DNA of 64,000 nt from Adenophora triphylla var. japonica (lineage: Eukaryota; Streptophyta; Magnoliopsida; Asterales; Campanulaceae). The stretch is taken from positions 716,001 through 780,000 of the forward strand of contig JAFEMH010000342.1 in NCBI GenBank assembly GCA_022495995.1. The letters are read 5' to 3'. The position numbers and the translations under genes were made by a program. This document shows positions 11,188-23,126 of the stretch, in pieces (within the stretch, counting starts at the first letter, position 1; each line of letters begins with the position of its first letter). The notes under the pieces are model-generated. The model saw nothing but the letters and a program-made list of their open reading frames with translations. It was not told where the DNA came from and ran no database searches.

Positions 11188-12435
11188 CTAAATGTAGTAC
11201 CTTTTGAGGTTAATGACATTCCAACTTCTTTGGATCATTTGGCCATCCAAGGTTGATAATCGATATGCCCCTTTTCCGGCCTCTGCATCAATCAAATAGG
11301 GGCCTTCCCACTTTGGGGCTAGCTTGCCTGCATTAAGCTCCTTTGTATTTTGAAATGCTTTTCGTAGGACTAAGTCGCCTACTTGAAACCTTCTGATCCT
11401 TACATTCTTGTTGTAGGACCTGGCCACTCTTTGCTAATATGCTGCCATCCTTATTTTAGCCATGTCCCTTAGCTCATCCACAGTGTCCAAATCATGTGCT
11501 ATGATGTCACTATTATGCTCAGGTGTCGACAAACCATATCTAGTTGTAGGTACCAAGACTTCTGCAGGGATGACTGATTTTGCCCCAAATACTAGAGAGT
11601 AGGGTGTTTGACCAGTTGCGTTCTTAGATGTCATCCTATTAGCCCATAAAACCAATGGCAATTCTTCTGCCCATCTCCCTTTCTTTTGGTCCAATCTTCT
11701 CTTTAGGTTGCTTATGATAATCTTATTGCTGGATTCTGCTTGTCCATTCGCTTGAGGGTGAACAGGTGAAGATGTCACCATCTTGACTCCCCATCTAGTC
11801 AAGAAATCTTGCATTTTCCGACTAATAAATTGTGAGCCATTGTCACATATTATCTCTGAAGGTATCCCAAATCTTCTAAATATGTTTCTCTTTATGAAAG
11901 TGATTACTTCTCTGTCTCGGACTTGCACATACGCCTCAGCTTCTACCCACTTGGAAAAATAGTATGTCATGGCTAGTAGAAATACCTTTCCTCCTGGAGC
12001 CCTGGGCAACTTCCCTACTATATCCATTCCCCATATCATAAATGGCCATGTCGACAGGATAGGATGTAACAATTCGGCTGGCTGATGTAGGAGGTCAACG
12101 TGCCTTTGGCAAGAATCACACTTCTTGGCGTATTTTGCAGCATCACTTCGCATAGTGGGCCAGAAATAGCCCATATTTAGAGCCTTGGTATATAGGCTTA
12201 TGCCCCCGGTATAATTGCTACACTGCCCTTCATGCAACTCTCTTAAAACTTGTTGTGCGCGGTCTGCTTCTAGACATCTTGAGTAGTGACCTGCAGCAGA
12301 TCTTCTAAACAAGAAGTTATCAATAAGTAAATATTTTGATGATCTTACCCTGAATGCTCGAGCATTCTTCTCCTCGAGCAGAATTGCGTCATCTTGGAGG
12401 TATTTGATAATAGGGGCTGTCCAAGAAGTCACCAC
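11188..12435 (-). pseudogene. Tat-1 integrase (one stop near the C-terminus)
   Basis: ORF 12435-11434 starts inside the zinc-binding region (HEGQCSNYTGG...CDSCQRH) and runs through the catalytic core. DDE residues are visible in [18 protein letters not shown] and QANGQAESSNK. A stop at about 11431-11433 separates the C-terminal part (11427-11188; FQVGDLVLRKAF, KLAPKWEGPYLI), otherwise in line with Tat-2. The enzyme would join cDNA ends to the chromosome and make the 5-bp duplication. Apart from the single stop the domain is well preserved. Confidence 0.88.
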
Positions 12436-12547
12436 TGGCTAGGATGGATGTCATCATCTATGCTGAATAGCTCGAGACGGTCATATGCTGGGATGTCAAC
12501 ATGCACAATTGGGATACTCGTCTGCGAAATACTTTTGAAGGCTGACC

Positions 12548-12960
12548 CTAGGTTTTCCAGAGCATTTGCTTGTGAGTTTTCTTCCTGTGGCACCTGCTCC
12601 AAACCTTCAAGATGTCATCATCTTGCAGTTGTTGAACTTCCAAGTCTACTTCTGGTTGCATGGTTGGACTAAAGTCAGCCACAAAATCAGCTAGAGCCTG
12701 AGATTTTATTGCTGTTCTGGGTTCATATTTGATGTCATAGGTGCTTAACTGTACGGACCACTTAGCCATCCTACCTGACATCTCTGGTTTTCTCATAACA
12801 TTCTTAATTGGATAGTTAGTACGCACAATTATAGCATGTGTTTCAAAATAATGTCTTAATTTAATAGATGCAGTTATCAAAGCTAAAAATCAATTTTTGT
12901 AAATGAGAATACCTGGTCTCAGCGTCTAAAAGTGTCTTACTTATGTAATAGATGGGCTGC
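12548..12960 (-). pseudogene. Tat-1 RNase H region with archaeal-type RNase H deleted
   Basis: ORF 12880-12548 contains the end of the first RNase H and the linker (IVRTNYPIKNVMRKPEM, QALADFVADFSP). In Tat-2 the corresponding DDDILKIW is followed by a second, archaeal-type RNase H (YTDGAS...). In Tat-1 the sequence jumps from DDDILKVW straight to the far end of that domain, read in another frame (LEQVPQEENSQANAL), so nearly the whole second RNase H is missing. The first RNase H is partly present and interrupted. Confidence 0.75.
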
Positions 12961-13276
12961 TGAATACCATCTCGTTCTGTCACCAGGACCGCACTGACAG
13001 CACTTTCTGATACTGCTAGGTAGATGAAGAGAGGTTCACCCTCCTAAGGTTTGGCCAATAATGGAGGTGTCGACAGGTAACATTTGAGATCCTGAAAAGC
13101 TTGCTCATGTGTTAATCTTCCCATTGGAACTTCTTATTCTTCCTAAGGATATCGTAAAAAGGCTTGCATCGATCAGAGGATTTGGAAATGAATCTGGTTA
13201 GCGCTGCGATCTTCCCCGTCAATCTTTGGACATCTTTGACAGATTGGGGTGACGACAGCTTAATGATGGCACGGAT

Positions 13277-14173
13277 CTATTCTGGGCTGGCTTCTATACC
13301 CCTTTTTGTCACCATATAGCCCAAAAATTTTCTTGCCTTCATTCCAAAATTGCACTTTGCTGGATTAAGTTTCATGTTAAAACAATCCAAGATGTCGAAG
13401 GCTTGGGACAGATGGCTTATATGATCTTCAGCTTTCTTGGACTTCACGACCATATCATCGATATATACCTCCATTGTGTCCCCAATCTGATCCTTGAACA
13501 TCTTATTCACGCGCCTCTGGTACGTTGCACCTGCATTTTTTAGTTCAAAAGGCATAGCACTATAACAATAGATACCTGTGGGTGTTATGAAGGCGGTGTC
13601 CTCTTGATCAGATGGTTCCATATGGATTTGCTGGAATCCTGAAGACGCGTCCATAAAAGTAAGAAGCTCATGACCTGAAGTAGCATCTACCAACGAGTCA
13701 ATGTGAGGCAATGAGAAAGGATCCTTGGGGCAGGCCTTGTTCAAGTCGGTGAAATCAACACAAACTCACCATTTTCCATTCTTCTTTTTGACCACAACCA
13801 CGTTTGCTAACCATCTTGGATACTCTACCTCTCGTATCATGTTGTCCTTAAGTAAGCTCTCCACTTGTTCCTTAATTATTTGGTTTCTTGCTTCTGCAAA
13901 CTTCCAGCGCTTCTGATGTACTGGTTTGAAACTAGGATCAACATTGAGTTTGTGGGTGATGACATCTTTGCTGATGCCAGTCATGTCGTCATGCTTCCAT
14001 ACGAAGCTCTTCGTCCTGCTACTCCAGAGGTCCACAAGTTTTTCTTCTAAATCTGATGGAATATCACTGCCAATAAGCACTTTGATGTCTGGATTTGAAG
14101 GGTCTAGCAATACTTCTTTCACGTCGTTCTCCCTTGCTTCCAGGACCTCGTGTGCTTTTTTCTGTAATTGCTA
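13277..14173 (-). pseudogene. Tat-1 reverse transcriptase
   Basis: ORF 14122-13766 gives the fingers (YPRWLANVVVVKKKNGKW) and ORF 13744-13277 gives the palm: NKACPKDPFSLPHID, LLTFMDASSGFQQI, FELKNAGATYQR and the catalytic box EVYIDDMVVKSK, which is intact. One stop (near 13765) separates the two ORFs. The codons from 14170 down to the Met at 14122 are in frame with the stop at 14171-14173, so the Met at 14122 is probably internal and translation would arrive from the protease ORF upstream. That ORF now lies 36 kb away because of the composite insertion. Confidence 0.9.
14165..14173 (-). promoter_or_regulatory. TMV-type leaky stop (UAG CAA UUA) between protease and RT, Tat-1
   Basis: On the minus strand the protease-side peptide ...STSPKQA is followed by TAG (14171-14173), CAA (14168-14170) and TTA (14165-14167), then RT-side codons in the same frame. 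UAG-CAR-YYA is the established readthrough context of tobamoviruses. The identical nine bases occur at the same place in Tat-2. Readthrough itself is inferred. Confidence 0.65.
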
Positions 14174-14226
14174 TGCTTGCTTTGGAGATGTCGATGCCTT
14201 CATTGATGTCTTATAGCACTCCTTAG

Positions 14227-14378
14227 TGTTGGTGTAATGCCCTAGGCTTTAGTTATGTTTAACTTAAACCGTTATGTATCATCTTTATCCTTGATTAGAG
14301 AGAATGTTTATTATTTGATTATTATATATTTTGCATATTTATTGTAATAATCTCCGTCCCTAATTATTAAGTGAATAA
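14227..14378 (+). repeat. Copia-C 5' LTR fragment (first 152 bp)
   Basis: Starts TGTTGGTGTAATGCCCTAGG and matches 29377-29529 nearly base for base. It ends abruptly at 14378 where the inverted LTR of Copia-B starts with TGTTGGG. The join looks like an integration of the Copia-B end into this LTR. Confidence 0.88.
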
Positions 14379-15734
14379 TGTTGGGTTTTATGGGTCCATG
14401 CACATCGGAATTAAGCATCTAAATAACACAAAACCCAAGAGCCTAGGATCCGTTCTATACAATTAACTTGAATTCCTATGAGATAGAAATAACCAACCTT
14501 GAACGCTTTCCGTTCTTGAGCTATCGAACGATTTGATTATGTGATTTCGAATCACAAACTTCGTTCTTCAGATTGCTTGAACTCTAGGCCTTGATCGATG
14601 AACGAGCGAAGACCCTCTTTCGGTATCCACACCTTTGAATGAACCAAGAAAAGCTTCTTGAAGATTGCTAGATCTCTTAAACCTATGAAGAATATTGAGA
14701 GTATATGTTGTGAATTTCTTTTCAGAATTTTGGCTAGCCGTTTAGGGCTGACATACTGTTATATTTATACTACTTTAGCATCAATATTTGTTTCCTAATC
14801 AAATTAGGAAACTAGTTCGAAAATACCTCTATGGTCTTAGAGTGTCGCACGACCAGACGAGTCCCATGGACTAGTTCTGTCGCGCGATACATCAAGTCAC
14901 ATCAGGTTTATCTCAATCATTCTTCCTCTGGTTTATTCAATTCATTCTAGTTGTGTGTGACCCAATAGGATTATATTATGTTGGCAATGAGCTCGATCAT
15001 ATCGACTCTCATAAGACATAAGCGGACTCTAGCAAGCCATTATGTCTACCCAAATAATATAACGTAAGAGTTCACGTTTCCAATGGTACACTTCCATTTC
15101 TCCCTTTGTCTCACGATGTTATATTGAACACAAGTCATGGTCCTCGTCAACTTGTCTTTGTTCAATGCTTTCTCGATTCCGAGTATAATAATAATCCAAT
15201 CGTATTGGGGTATGGCCATACACTTCTATCATTATCACTCATCGAGGGGTCCAAGCAAAACATCTCTCTTTCGAGGGACAAATTCCATCTTGACTTATCA
15301 TCCTTCCCATCATGAATCTGATCATGCCAAAGATAGCCTTTATAGATATCGTGTTAAGATATCGTTTGGATAAAATCAAACATGACTTTCATCATATGTA
15401 AGGTCATGATAATCTCAGGTCTAGGGACTAAATGATGTGACCATATGAGATTTAATTATGATATTTGACCATGACATAAATCTCATACGGGTCAAGTCCA
15501 GTCACTTGTTCTCTAACAAGTACCCATAAATTTAATGTGCATCTCTATGCATATAATCATCATATGATTATCCATTAACATTTATACTAATTATTCTCTT
15601 AATAATTAGGGACGGAGATTATTACAGATAAATATGCAAAACATATAATAATCAAATGATAAACTTCTCACATAATAATAAATAATGTCAACACATAAGT
15701 CTATCAACTATAGGCCTAGGGCATAACACTAACA
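14379..15734 (-). repeat. Copia-B 3' LTR (only complete LTR of this copy)
   Basis: 1356 bp. On the minus strand it starts TGTTAGTGTTATGCCC at 15734, directly after the purine tract GTGGGAGAC, and ends AAAACCCAACA at 14379. It is homologous to but clearly diverged from the Copia-C LTR; the first 100 bp especially differ. No second Copia-B LTR exists in the window. Confidence 0.9.
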
Positions 15735-15934
15735 GTCTCCCACTTGCACTAGGCCCAATCTCCCATGTATCGAATACCCATGGACCTAACATGACCATCA
15801 TGCTTAGCTTGCGGGAGAGCCTTAGTTAATGGGTCTGCCACGTTGTCATCAGTGTCTACTCTGCATATCTTTACGTCTTCCCTTTCACATATCTCTCGGA
15901 TAATGTGGAAACGTCAAAGTATGTGTTTGGATCT

Positions 15935-17227
15935 CTAGTGTGACCTTGGTTCCTTTGCTTGTGCAATGGCACCATTGTTGTCACAGTAAAGTTCAATATG
16001 ATCTTTGATGCTTGGAACGACTTCCAAATCACTACTGAACTTTTTGATCCAAATAGCTTCCTTAGATGCATCAGATGTTGCAATGTACTCAGCTTCGGTT
16101 GTAGAATCAGCGACGGTACTTTGCTTGAAACTTTTCCAACTCACAGTGCCTCCATTCAGCGTAAACAAAAATCCAGACTGCAATCTGAAATCATCCTTGT
16201 CGGCTTGGAAGCTAGCATTTGTGTAGCCTTTCACTACAAGATCTTCTTCCATTCCTCCAAAGACCAAGAATACATCCTTAGTTCTTCGTAAGTACTTGAG
16301 GATATTCTTGACTGCTATCCAATGTGGTTCACCGGGATCCGATTGGTACCTACTCATCATGTTTAGAGCACACGAAACGTCGGGTCTAGTACATAACATA
16401 GCATACATGATAGACCCAATTGCCGAAGCATATGGAATACCATTCATTCTCTTTCGCTCATCATTAGTCTTAGGACTTTGATTCTTGCTAAGAGATATAC
16501 CATGCAACATTGGAAAGTTTCCTCTTTTAGAATTTTCCATTTGGAATCTTCTAAGAACCTTGTCAATGTAAGTACTTTGACTTAAACCAATCATCCTCTT
16601 GGATCTATCTCTATAGATCTTGATACCAAGGATATATGCAGCTTCACCTATATCTTTCATTGAAAAGCACTTTCCCAACCAAGACTTGACAGTCTATAGT
16701 GCAGGAATGTCATTTCCAATGAGTAAGATATCGTCGACATACAACACTAAAAATAGTGCTACACTCCCACTAATTTTCTTGTATACACAAGGTTCATCTT
16801 CGTTCTTGATAAAGCCAAACTCCTTGATTGCTTCATCAAAACATAGATTCCAACTCCTAGAAGCTTGCTTCAATCCATAAATGGATTTCTGCAACTTACA
16901 CACCTTGTTAGAATTTTCTGGACTGACAAAACCTTCAGGTTGTATCATGTATACATCCTCAAGTAACTTCCCATTAAGGAAAGCTGTCTTGACATCCATT
17001 TGCCATATCTCATAGTCATAATATGCGGCTATGGCAATTAAAATTCTAATAGACTTAAGCATAGCTACAGGCGAAAAGGTTTCATCATAGTCGATGCCAT
17101 GAATCTGCCTATATCCCTTAACTACAAGCCTAACCATATAGGTGTGCACCTTCCCATCCATGTCGGTCTTATTCTTGAAGACCCATTTGCACCCTATGGT
17201 TTTTACACCTTCGGGTGGATCAATCAA
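15935..17227 (-). pseudogene. Copia-B reverse transcriptase and RNase H
   Basis: ORF 17227-16694 runs from the RT entry (GCKWVFKNKTDMDGKVHTY) through QMDVKTAFLNGKLLEDVYM and KSIYGLKQASRSWN to the catalytic box VLYVDDILLIGND. One stop near 16691-16693 separates it from ORF 16678-15935 (KCFSMKDIGEAAYILGIKI), which holds the connection region (LCTRPDVSCALNMMSRY) and RNase H (SWKSFKQSTVADSTTEAEY, ELYCDNNGAIAQA). Catalytic residues of both enzymes are present, so this copy is only lightly damaged. It would convert element RNA to cDNA. Confidence 0.92.
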
Positions 17228-18356
17228 GTTCCAAACTTGATTGTAATTCGGACTTCATGGCCTCTTGCCATTTTTCCGAATCAGGAGCGGACATCGCCTC
17301 TTGATAGCAAGTAGGTTCATCGTTTTTGATTAACTCCACTTCATCACTTTCCGTAACGAGAAATTCATATCTCTCGGGTTCGGATCGTGACCTACCACTT
17401 CGACGAAGAACTTGTGCATCTTGAACCGGTTCCACAACTACTTGTGAACTTGGTTCAGTCTCTACCATAGGTTCAATGTTGTTTTCGGGTTCTCAAATTT
17501 CTTCGAGATCTATTTTACTCCCACTGGTTCCTTTGCGAAGAAACTCCTTTTCTAAGAAAGTACCATTTCGAGCAACAAATACTTTGTTCTCATTTCGGTT
17601 GTAGAAATAGTATCCTTTGGTTTCCTTAGGATAACCCACGAAAACACATTTATCAGACTTAGGTGCTAGCTTGTCAGAAGTTAACTTCTTGACATATGCA
17701 TCGCAACCCCAAATCTTCATGAAAGACAAACTAGGTTTTCTTCCATACCACATCTCATATGGGGTCTTTTGAACCGATTTGATAGGAACTCTGTTTATAG
17801 TGAAAGCAGCAGTTTCTAGTGCATGTCCCCAAAAGGATAAAGGAAGCTCAACTTGATTCATCATAGAATGAACCATGTCCAACAAGGTTCTATTCCTCCT
17901 CTCAGACACACCATTCCATTGTAGTGTTTCAGGTGGAGAGAGTTCTGAAACGATTCCACAACTCTTAAGATGATTGTCAAATTCTTGGCTCAAATATTCA
18001 CCACCTCGATCGGATCGAAGTACTTTAATAGTTTTGCCAAGTTGATTTTGCACCTCATTTTGAAATATTCGAAATATCTCAAACGATTCACTTTTATGTT
18101 TCATTAGATAAACATATCCAAATCTACTATAATCATCAGTGAATGTTATGAAGTACCGAAATCCTCCCCTAGCATCACTACTCATAGGCCCACATACATC
18201 GGTATGTATGAGTCCTAATAAGTCGCCCGCCCTTTCACCAGTTTTGGTAAATGGGTCCTTGGTCATCTTGCCAAGTAAACAAGACTCGCATGTCTCATAT
18301 GATTCATAATCATGTGAGTCTAAGAATCCATCGGAGTTTAGAAATGCATTTCTCAT
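17220..18356 (-). pseudogene. Copia-B integrase and linker
   Basis: ORF 18356-17493 covers the end of the zinc-binding region (CESCLLGKMTKDPF), the integrase core and the start of the linker. The catalytic triad is complete: HTDVCGPM, LRSDRGGEYLS and NGVSERRNRTL. It continues with the usual YEMWYGRKPSLSFMKIWGC. A stop at about 17490 separates the linker piece 17468-17220 (RRSGRSRSEPERYEFL), which leads into RT. In an active element it would insert cDNA into the genome. Confidence 0.9.
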
Positions 18357-19680
18357 TTATATGGCCAAGACGACAATGCCATAAGTAAGTGTGGTTTACA
18401 TCATTGGGTTTAGATTTCTTGTTAATGTTATAGACATCATTATCACGATTTTCAACATAAAGGATATAAAGGCCATTGAATGAAATTGCAGTACAATAAT
18501 GCATATCACTCTTGTAAATGGAAAATTTCTTATCACATTTAAGAAAATTAAAACCTTCATTATCCAAACATGAAATCGAAATAATATTCCTACTTAAAGC
18601 TGGAATGTAATAACAATTGTTCAAAACAAGTATTAGTCCACTTGGTAAAGTAACTTCATAAGTTCCAACGGCTAATGCAACAACTCTTGCTCCATTCCCC
18701 ACACGTAAGTCCATTTCACCTTCCTTAAGCATCCTTCTGTTCTTTAGACCCTGCACATTTAGACAAATGTGAGTTTCACATCCGATATCCAATACCCAAG
18801 AACTAGAAGTAGATAGGAATATATCTATAACAAAGATACCTGAAGTCGAAGCAACTCCTTTGCTCTTCTTCAGTGCTTCCTTGTATTTTGTGCAGTTTCT
18901 CCTCCAATGTCTTATCTCATTGCAATGGAAGCAGACTGCGTCCTCTTGGGACTTGGGCTTAGCCTCTTTAGGCTTGGCAGCCTCTTTGGGTTTGGAAACA
19001 TTTGCCTTAGGATTAGCAACCTTTGCCTTTTCCTTACCCTTGAAACCCTTCCCCTTGTTAGCCATCAGCACTTGATCGGTTTTCTTCTCGACAATATTGG
19101 TTTCCGCAGTGTTCAACATTTGAACTAACTCGAAAAGGTTTTTATTCATTCCACCCATGTTATAGTGCATTATAAAATTACTAAAACTTTTGGGCAATGA
19201 ATTCAATATTATGTCGGTAGCCAACTCTTGGCTAATTGGAAAATCGACCCTTTCAAGATGCTCAATGTGGCCCTTCAACTTAAGAGCATGGGGACCAACA
19301 GCTTGTCCTTCACTCATTTTGCATGAGGTCAAGACCTTAACTGTGTTGTACCTTTCTTGCCTAGCTTGAACTTGGAACATTTCCATTAGTCGATTGCTTA
19401 GATCAACTGTCCCCAAGTGCTCAAGATCCTTCTGAAGGTTCTTGCACATGGCGGAGAGCATGAGTCATCCAACATCTATAGAGTCACGCTTGTGCTCCAG
19501 ATATTGATCCTTCACTGCCCTAGTAGCATTGGCAGCAAGTTCAGGTGGAATAGGTTCCTCGAGAACGTACAGTTTTTCCTCTTGCCTGAGAACAATTCTC
19601 ACGCTACGGATCCAATCCATATAGTTTGTACCATTCTCTTCCAACTTCTCCTTCTCAAGGAGAGATCGCAGTGACAGATG
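18310..19680 (-). pseudogene. Copia-B gag, protease and pre-integrase region
   Basis: Reading starts near 19680 with SLLEKEKLEENGTNY and WIRSVRIVLRQEEKLYV, typical of plant copia gag. A single stop near 19459 interrupts it, and ORF 19461-18310 continues. It contains the zinc knuckle CFHCNEIRHWRRNC (CX2CX4HX4C), then the protease site SSWVLDIGCETHIC, where the usual D-T/S-G triad reads D-I-G and so is probably inactive, and finally YLWHCRLGHINEKCI of the pre-integrase domain. The next ORF (18356) is in another frame, so a frameshift lies near 18330. Confidence 0.9.
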
Positions 19681-20440
19681 ATTTATAGTTTGATGCCATT
19701 TATTCTACAAAAAGATATACATAAAATATGAACACATATAAGTAAACATACCATATGAGAAGTATAATGCATTTACATAAAATGCTCCCACTAAATTATA
19801 CACCTTCCAATGCAAATAAGCATAATATAAATTTAATGGGCTAAGATCCAACTTTAATTTAATTTAAAATTTGCTATGGCAAACTGCTCAAAACTGAATT
19901 AATTAGGTAGAAGCATCAATCATATCACATATATGAATCTTAGATCTTTTATGAGATTTATTCAAGACATCATATGTCTAGGCATATTTCAATCTCATCT
20001 TATGCCTTGGGTTCAAAACCATTTTGATAACCCAATTAAGGTCATTCACTTTATACGTTTAAAGTGGATGAACTTAATTGGGTTATCAAAATGGTTTTGG
20101 ACCCAAGGCATAAGATGAGATTAAAATATGCTTAGACATATGATGTCTTAAATAAATCTCATAAAAGATCTAAGAGTCATATACAATATGATTGATGTTT
20201 TCTACCTAATTAATTTTAATCTTGAGCGGTGCACCATAGCGTACTTGAGATTAAATTAAAGTTGGATCTTAGCCCATTAAATTATATTGTGCTTATTTGC
20301 ATTGGAAGGTGTATAATTTAGTGGGAGTATTTGTGAAATACATGGTTTTCTCTTAGATGATAAATGCGTTGATATTGATATGTGTTCATATAGTTTGCAT
20401 ATTTTGTTGTAGAAATAGCATTACACAATAAATTGCGATT
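19681..20440. repeat. Palindrome joining Copia-B and Copia-C leaders
   Basis: The left arm (about 19690-20052) and right arm (about 20061-20410) are inverted copies around an 8-bp spacer ATACGTTT at 20053-20060. Examples: CATTCACTTT against AAAGTGGATG at the centre, and matching copies of CCAAGGCATAAGATGAGATT and TAATTTAGTGGGAG further out. Arms differ by scattered substitutions and small indels. They are the untranslated leaders of the two copias. No tRNA primer site or LTR sequence is left at the centre. Confidence 0.9.
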
Positions 20441-21246
20441 CGTCCTTATGAAGGACAAAGTTCGGAAGGAACGGTACAGATAATTCTGATTGGATCAGAA
20501 GCCTAAAGAATGGTTCTTAGGCAAATGTGTACGTTCTTGATGAATCCATTCCTACTGAACCCACTGCAAATGTTGCAAAGGGCAGATAAGGAGCAACATT
20601 AGAAATATGTTGATGATTCTAATGATATTGCCTGTCTTATATTGGCCACCATGTTTAAAGATTCTTATGAAGAACCTTGAGCACATGATTACTGCTTTTG
20701 TTCTAAGCACAATGCACAAAGGAAATGTTTCAAGTGCAATCTAGGCAAAAGATGTATGTTGTGGTGAAGGTTCCTAATGCATGAGATGCAAAAGGGAGCA
20801 ATCCGCAAGTGTGGTAATGGTTAACGCAAGCAAGGGGTTCATAAAGGAAAGGTAGAGAAGGTAAAGCAAAGGTTGCTAAACCGAGGGCAAAAGTTGCAAA
20901 GCCGAAGAGGCTAAACCCAAAATGTCTCAAAAGGATGCATTTTGCTACCATGGTAATGAGATTGTCATTAGAGGCAAAGTTGCAAGGCTTATTAGGAAGG
21001 CCTAAAAGGTGAAGAAGGGCAATATGATTGCTACTGCTTCAAGTATCTATATGATAGATATTTTCCTTTCGACTTTTTGTTCTTGGGTATATGATACCGG
21101 ATTTGATCCCACATTTGTCGAAAAATGTGCAAGAAACAAAGAATAGAAAGCTGCTCAAAGAAAGTGAATTAAACCTATGCGTGGGAATGAAGCAAGAATT
21201 GCTGCATTAGCCATAGGGACTTATGAAGTCAATTTACCTAGTTAAC
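20441..21246 (+). pseudogene. Copia-C gag and protease remnant
   Basis: This is the plus-strand counterpart of Copia-B 19680-18650. Homology is seen in the gag start, in an alanine- and lysine-rich spacer (the AAGGTTGCTAAACC and GCAAAGCCGAAGAGGC repeats), in a damaged zinc-knuckle region near 20940 (TTTTGCTACCATGGTAATGAG), and in the protease approach near 21040-21110. Stops and indels are frequent and no ORF of useful length remains. It is interrupted at 21247 by the Athila-like element. Confidence 0.75.
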
Positions 21247-23102
21247 TGATAAGTGACTTTTATATAGTCATTTATAGCATTTTATTTTAATATTTACTTA
21301 GTTTTTATTCCAACTTTAGCCTAAAAATAGTGTAATTTAGCTTCTTTTACCATTATCTTCGATTTTACACTTGTTGGTATAGTCTTAGTATATTTTACAG
21401 GTTTAAAGTCAAAATATTGGACAAATGAGGCTTTGAAAACATTAAGGGATCAAAGGCAAGGATGGACAACTTCAAAATCCTCATTCAAGCCAAAAAGTCA
21501 CTGGAGCGGCCGTGCGCTATAAAGTGGAGCGGCCGTACAAACCCTCAGTCAAAGCCAAAATTACCAAATGTTACTGGAGCGGCCGTTCGCTGTATTCTGG
21601 AGTGGCCGTGCAAGCTGGAGCGGTCGTGCGCTATAAAGTGGAGCGGCCGTGCATCTGCTGTTGCTGTGAAAAGGCACCTTTTCATTTAAAGCTCTTTGAA
21701 GGGATCCAACCCTTCACTCAAATGCTTATATAAGACACCTTTGTAATCAGTATTGGGCATCCAGAATACATCCAATATACAACCATATACATTCGAAAAT
21801 ACATCTTTAGATGGATCAAATAACATCTAGATAGATATCAAAAATACTCTAGCAATATTTATACACAATTCTTGAAGATGTATCAATGATTCGTGACAAG
21901 TCCTTGTGTACTCTTGAAGATTATGAATGAAGATTATTCCATCCATTGTCTATCTCTTATTATGAATAAGTATCTCTTTCCTTATCTCTATTTCTTACTT
22001 ACTTCTTTTTATTATTTCAATGGTTTGAGTAATCCTCCATTTCTCGGAGTTGGAAACTCGATTATTTATATTCATGCTTCTCCTACATGTCATTTCATTT
22101 CTCTTCTTATTAATTTTAAATTCTTGCAATTGGGGAGACGTCTTTAATTGTATAACCTCAGTTGATCAAATGAAAAACATTGATTAGCGGAACTCTAAGA
22201 ATTGAACTAGGTCGATAAATTACACAAAGTGATTTAAAGACCTAGGGATGATCCTTTAGTGGAAAATACGTGAGATGATAGACTTAAATGGTATTTTTGA
22301 TTTATTTGGTACCCTCGAGAGGTGAGTCGAATTTCCCGCGTGACGAACGGGATTACACTAAGCCGAACCCTCAAGAGAAAGGCCGGTGAGTCTTAAAATA
22401 CATGTGTTAGTTAGCACAACTTAGCGTATCATCCTTGACTTGGCACTTTCATCTTAAAACAATTTCTTCTTATTATTCTTGAATTGCTTGCAAGTATAAA
22501 AACGTTTATATTTGTGGAACCCTAGTCAATTGAGAGAAGTACCTAGCGGAGAATTTCGATTGACGGAACCATATGAAGGAACTAGGTTTCATTGATCACG
22601 AGAGTAGTTCAACGGCCTAGGGGTGTTCTTTGAATGGAAAGTACGTTGACTTTCGATCTTAATGGATTCTTTCTAATTGTGGTCAGCTAGAGATAAGCCG
22701 AAATGCCCGTTTGTGACAGGGCGGGAGCACCATAAACGGAAATCTCAAATAGTTAGGACATAATTAGTAAAGAATACAACGCTACTGTCCTAACCAGAAG
22801 TAGTGTAAGCCTAATGTACCATCCTTGTTATTTTGATAAAAGCCTTTATTTAAAGCATATTTATTTGTTTTCAATCCCGAAAATACTATCATTATATGTT
22901 AGAGTAGTTTCTGTATTTTCTTAGTATTTTCTATTACAAATTCTTATCTCCCCCAATCATTTTATCCATATATTTATATAAAGACAAATATCATCCCAAA
23001 GTAAACCCTGTCTCTATGGGATCGACTCGTACTTGCACCCGCTATATTACAATAGCCCGTGCGCTTGCGGATATAAATAAACCGTTAGGTTTCGACCGAA
23101 CA
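21247..23102 (+). repeat. Athila-like 5' LTR
   Basis: Starts TGATAAGTGACTTTTATA and ends CGACCGAACA. It contains a GC-rich motif cluster (21500-21655) and two diverged internal copies of one segment: around 22145-22440 and 22500-22835. Both copies have AACTAGGT, a CCTAGGG block, GGAAA(A/G)TACGT and a CATCCTTG end. Confidence 0.95.
21500..21655. repeat. Cluster of TGGAGCGGCCGTGC motifs in the LTR
   Basis: Six copies of GGAGCGGCCGTGC or one- to two-base variants (for example GGAGTGGCCGTGC) within ~155 bp, some followed by GCTATAAAG. Each contains the palindrome CGGCCG or a variant of it. The cluster recurs in the 3' LTR at 24889-25045 with independent substitutions, so it was part of the LTR before insertion. 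The surrounding LTR is AT-rich. Confidence 0.8.
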
Positions 23103-23108
23103 AGTTTT

Positions 23109-23126
23109 TGGCGCCGTTGCCGGGGA
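23109..23126 (+). promoter_or_regulatory. tRNA-Asp primer binding site
   Basis: TGGCGCCGTTGCCGGGGA, complementary to the 3' end of plant tRNA-Asp including CCA, lies six bases after the 5' LTR. This fixes the plus orientation of the element. Confidence 0.9.

Noticed and set aside
21500..21655. GCGGCCG (NotI-like) cluster as vector contamination
   Set aside because: Present in both LTRs of an element with target duplication, with independent substitutions and no polylinker context.
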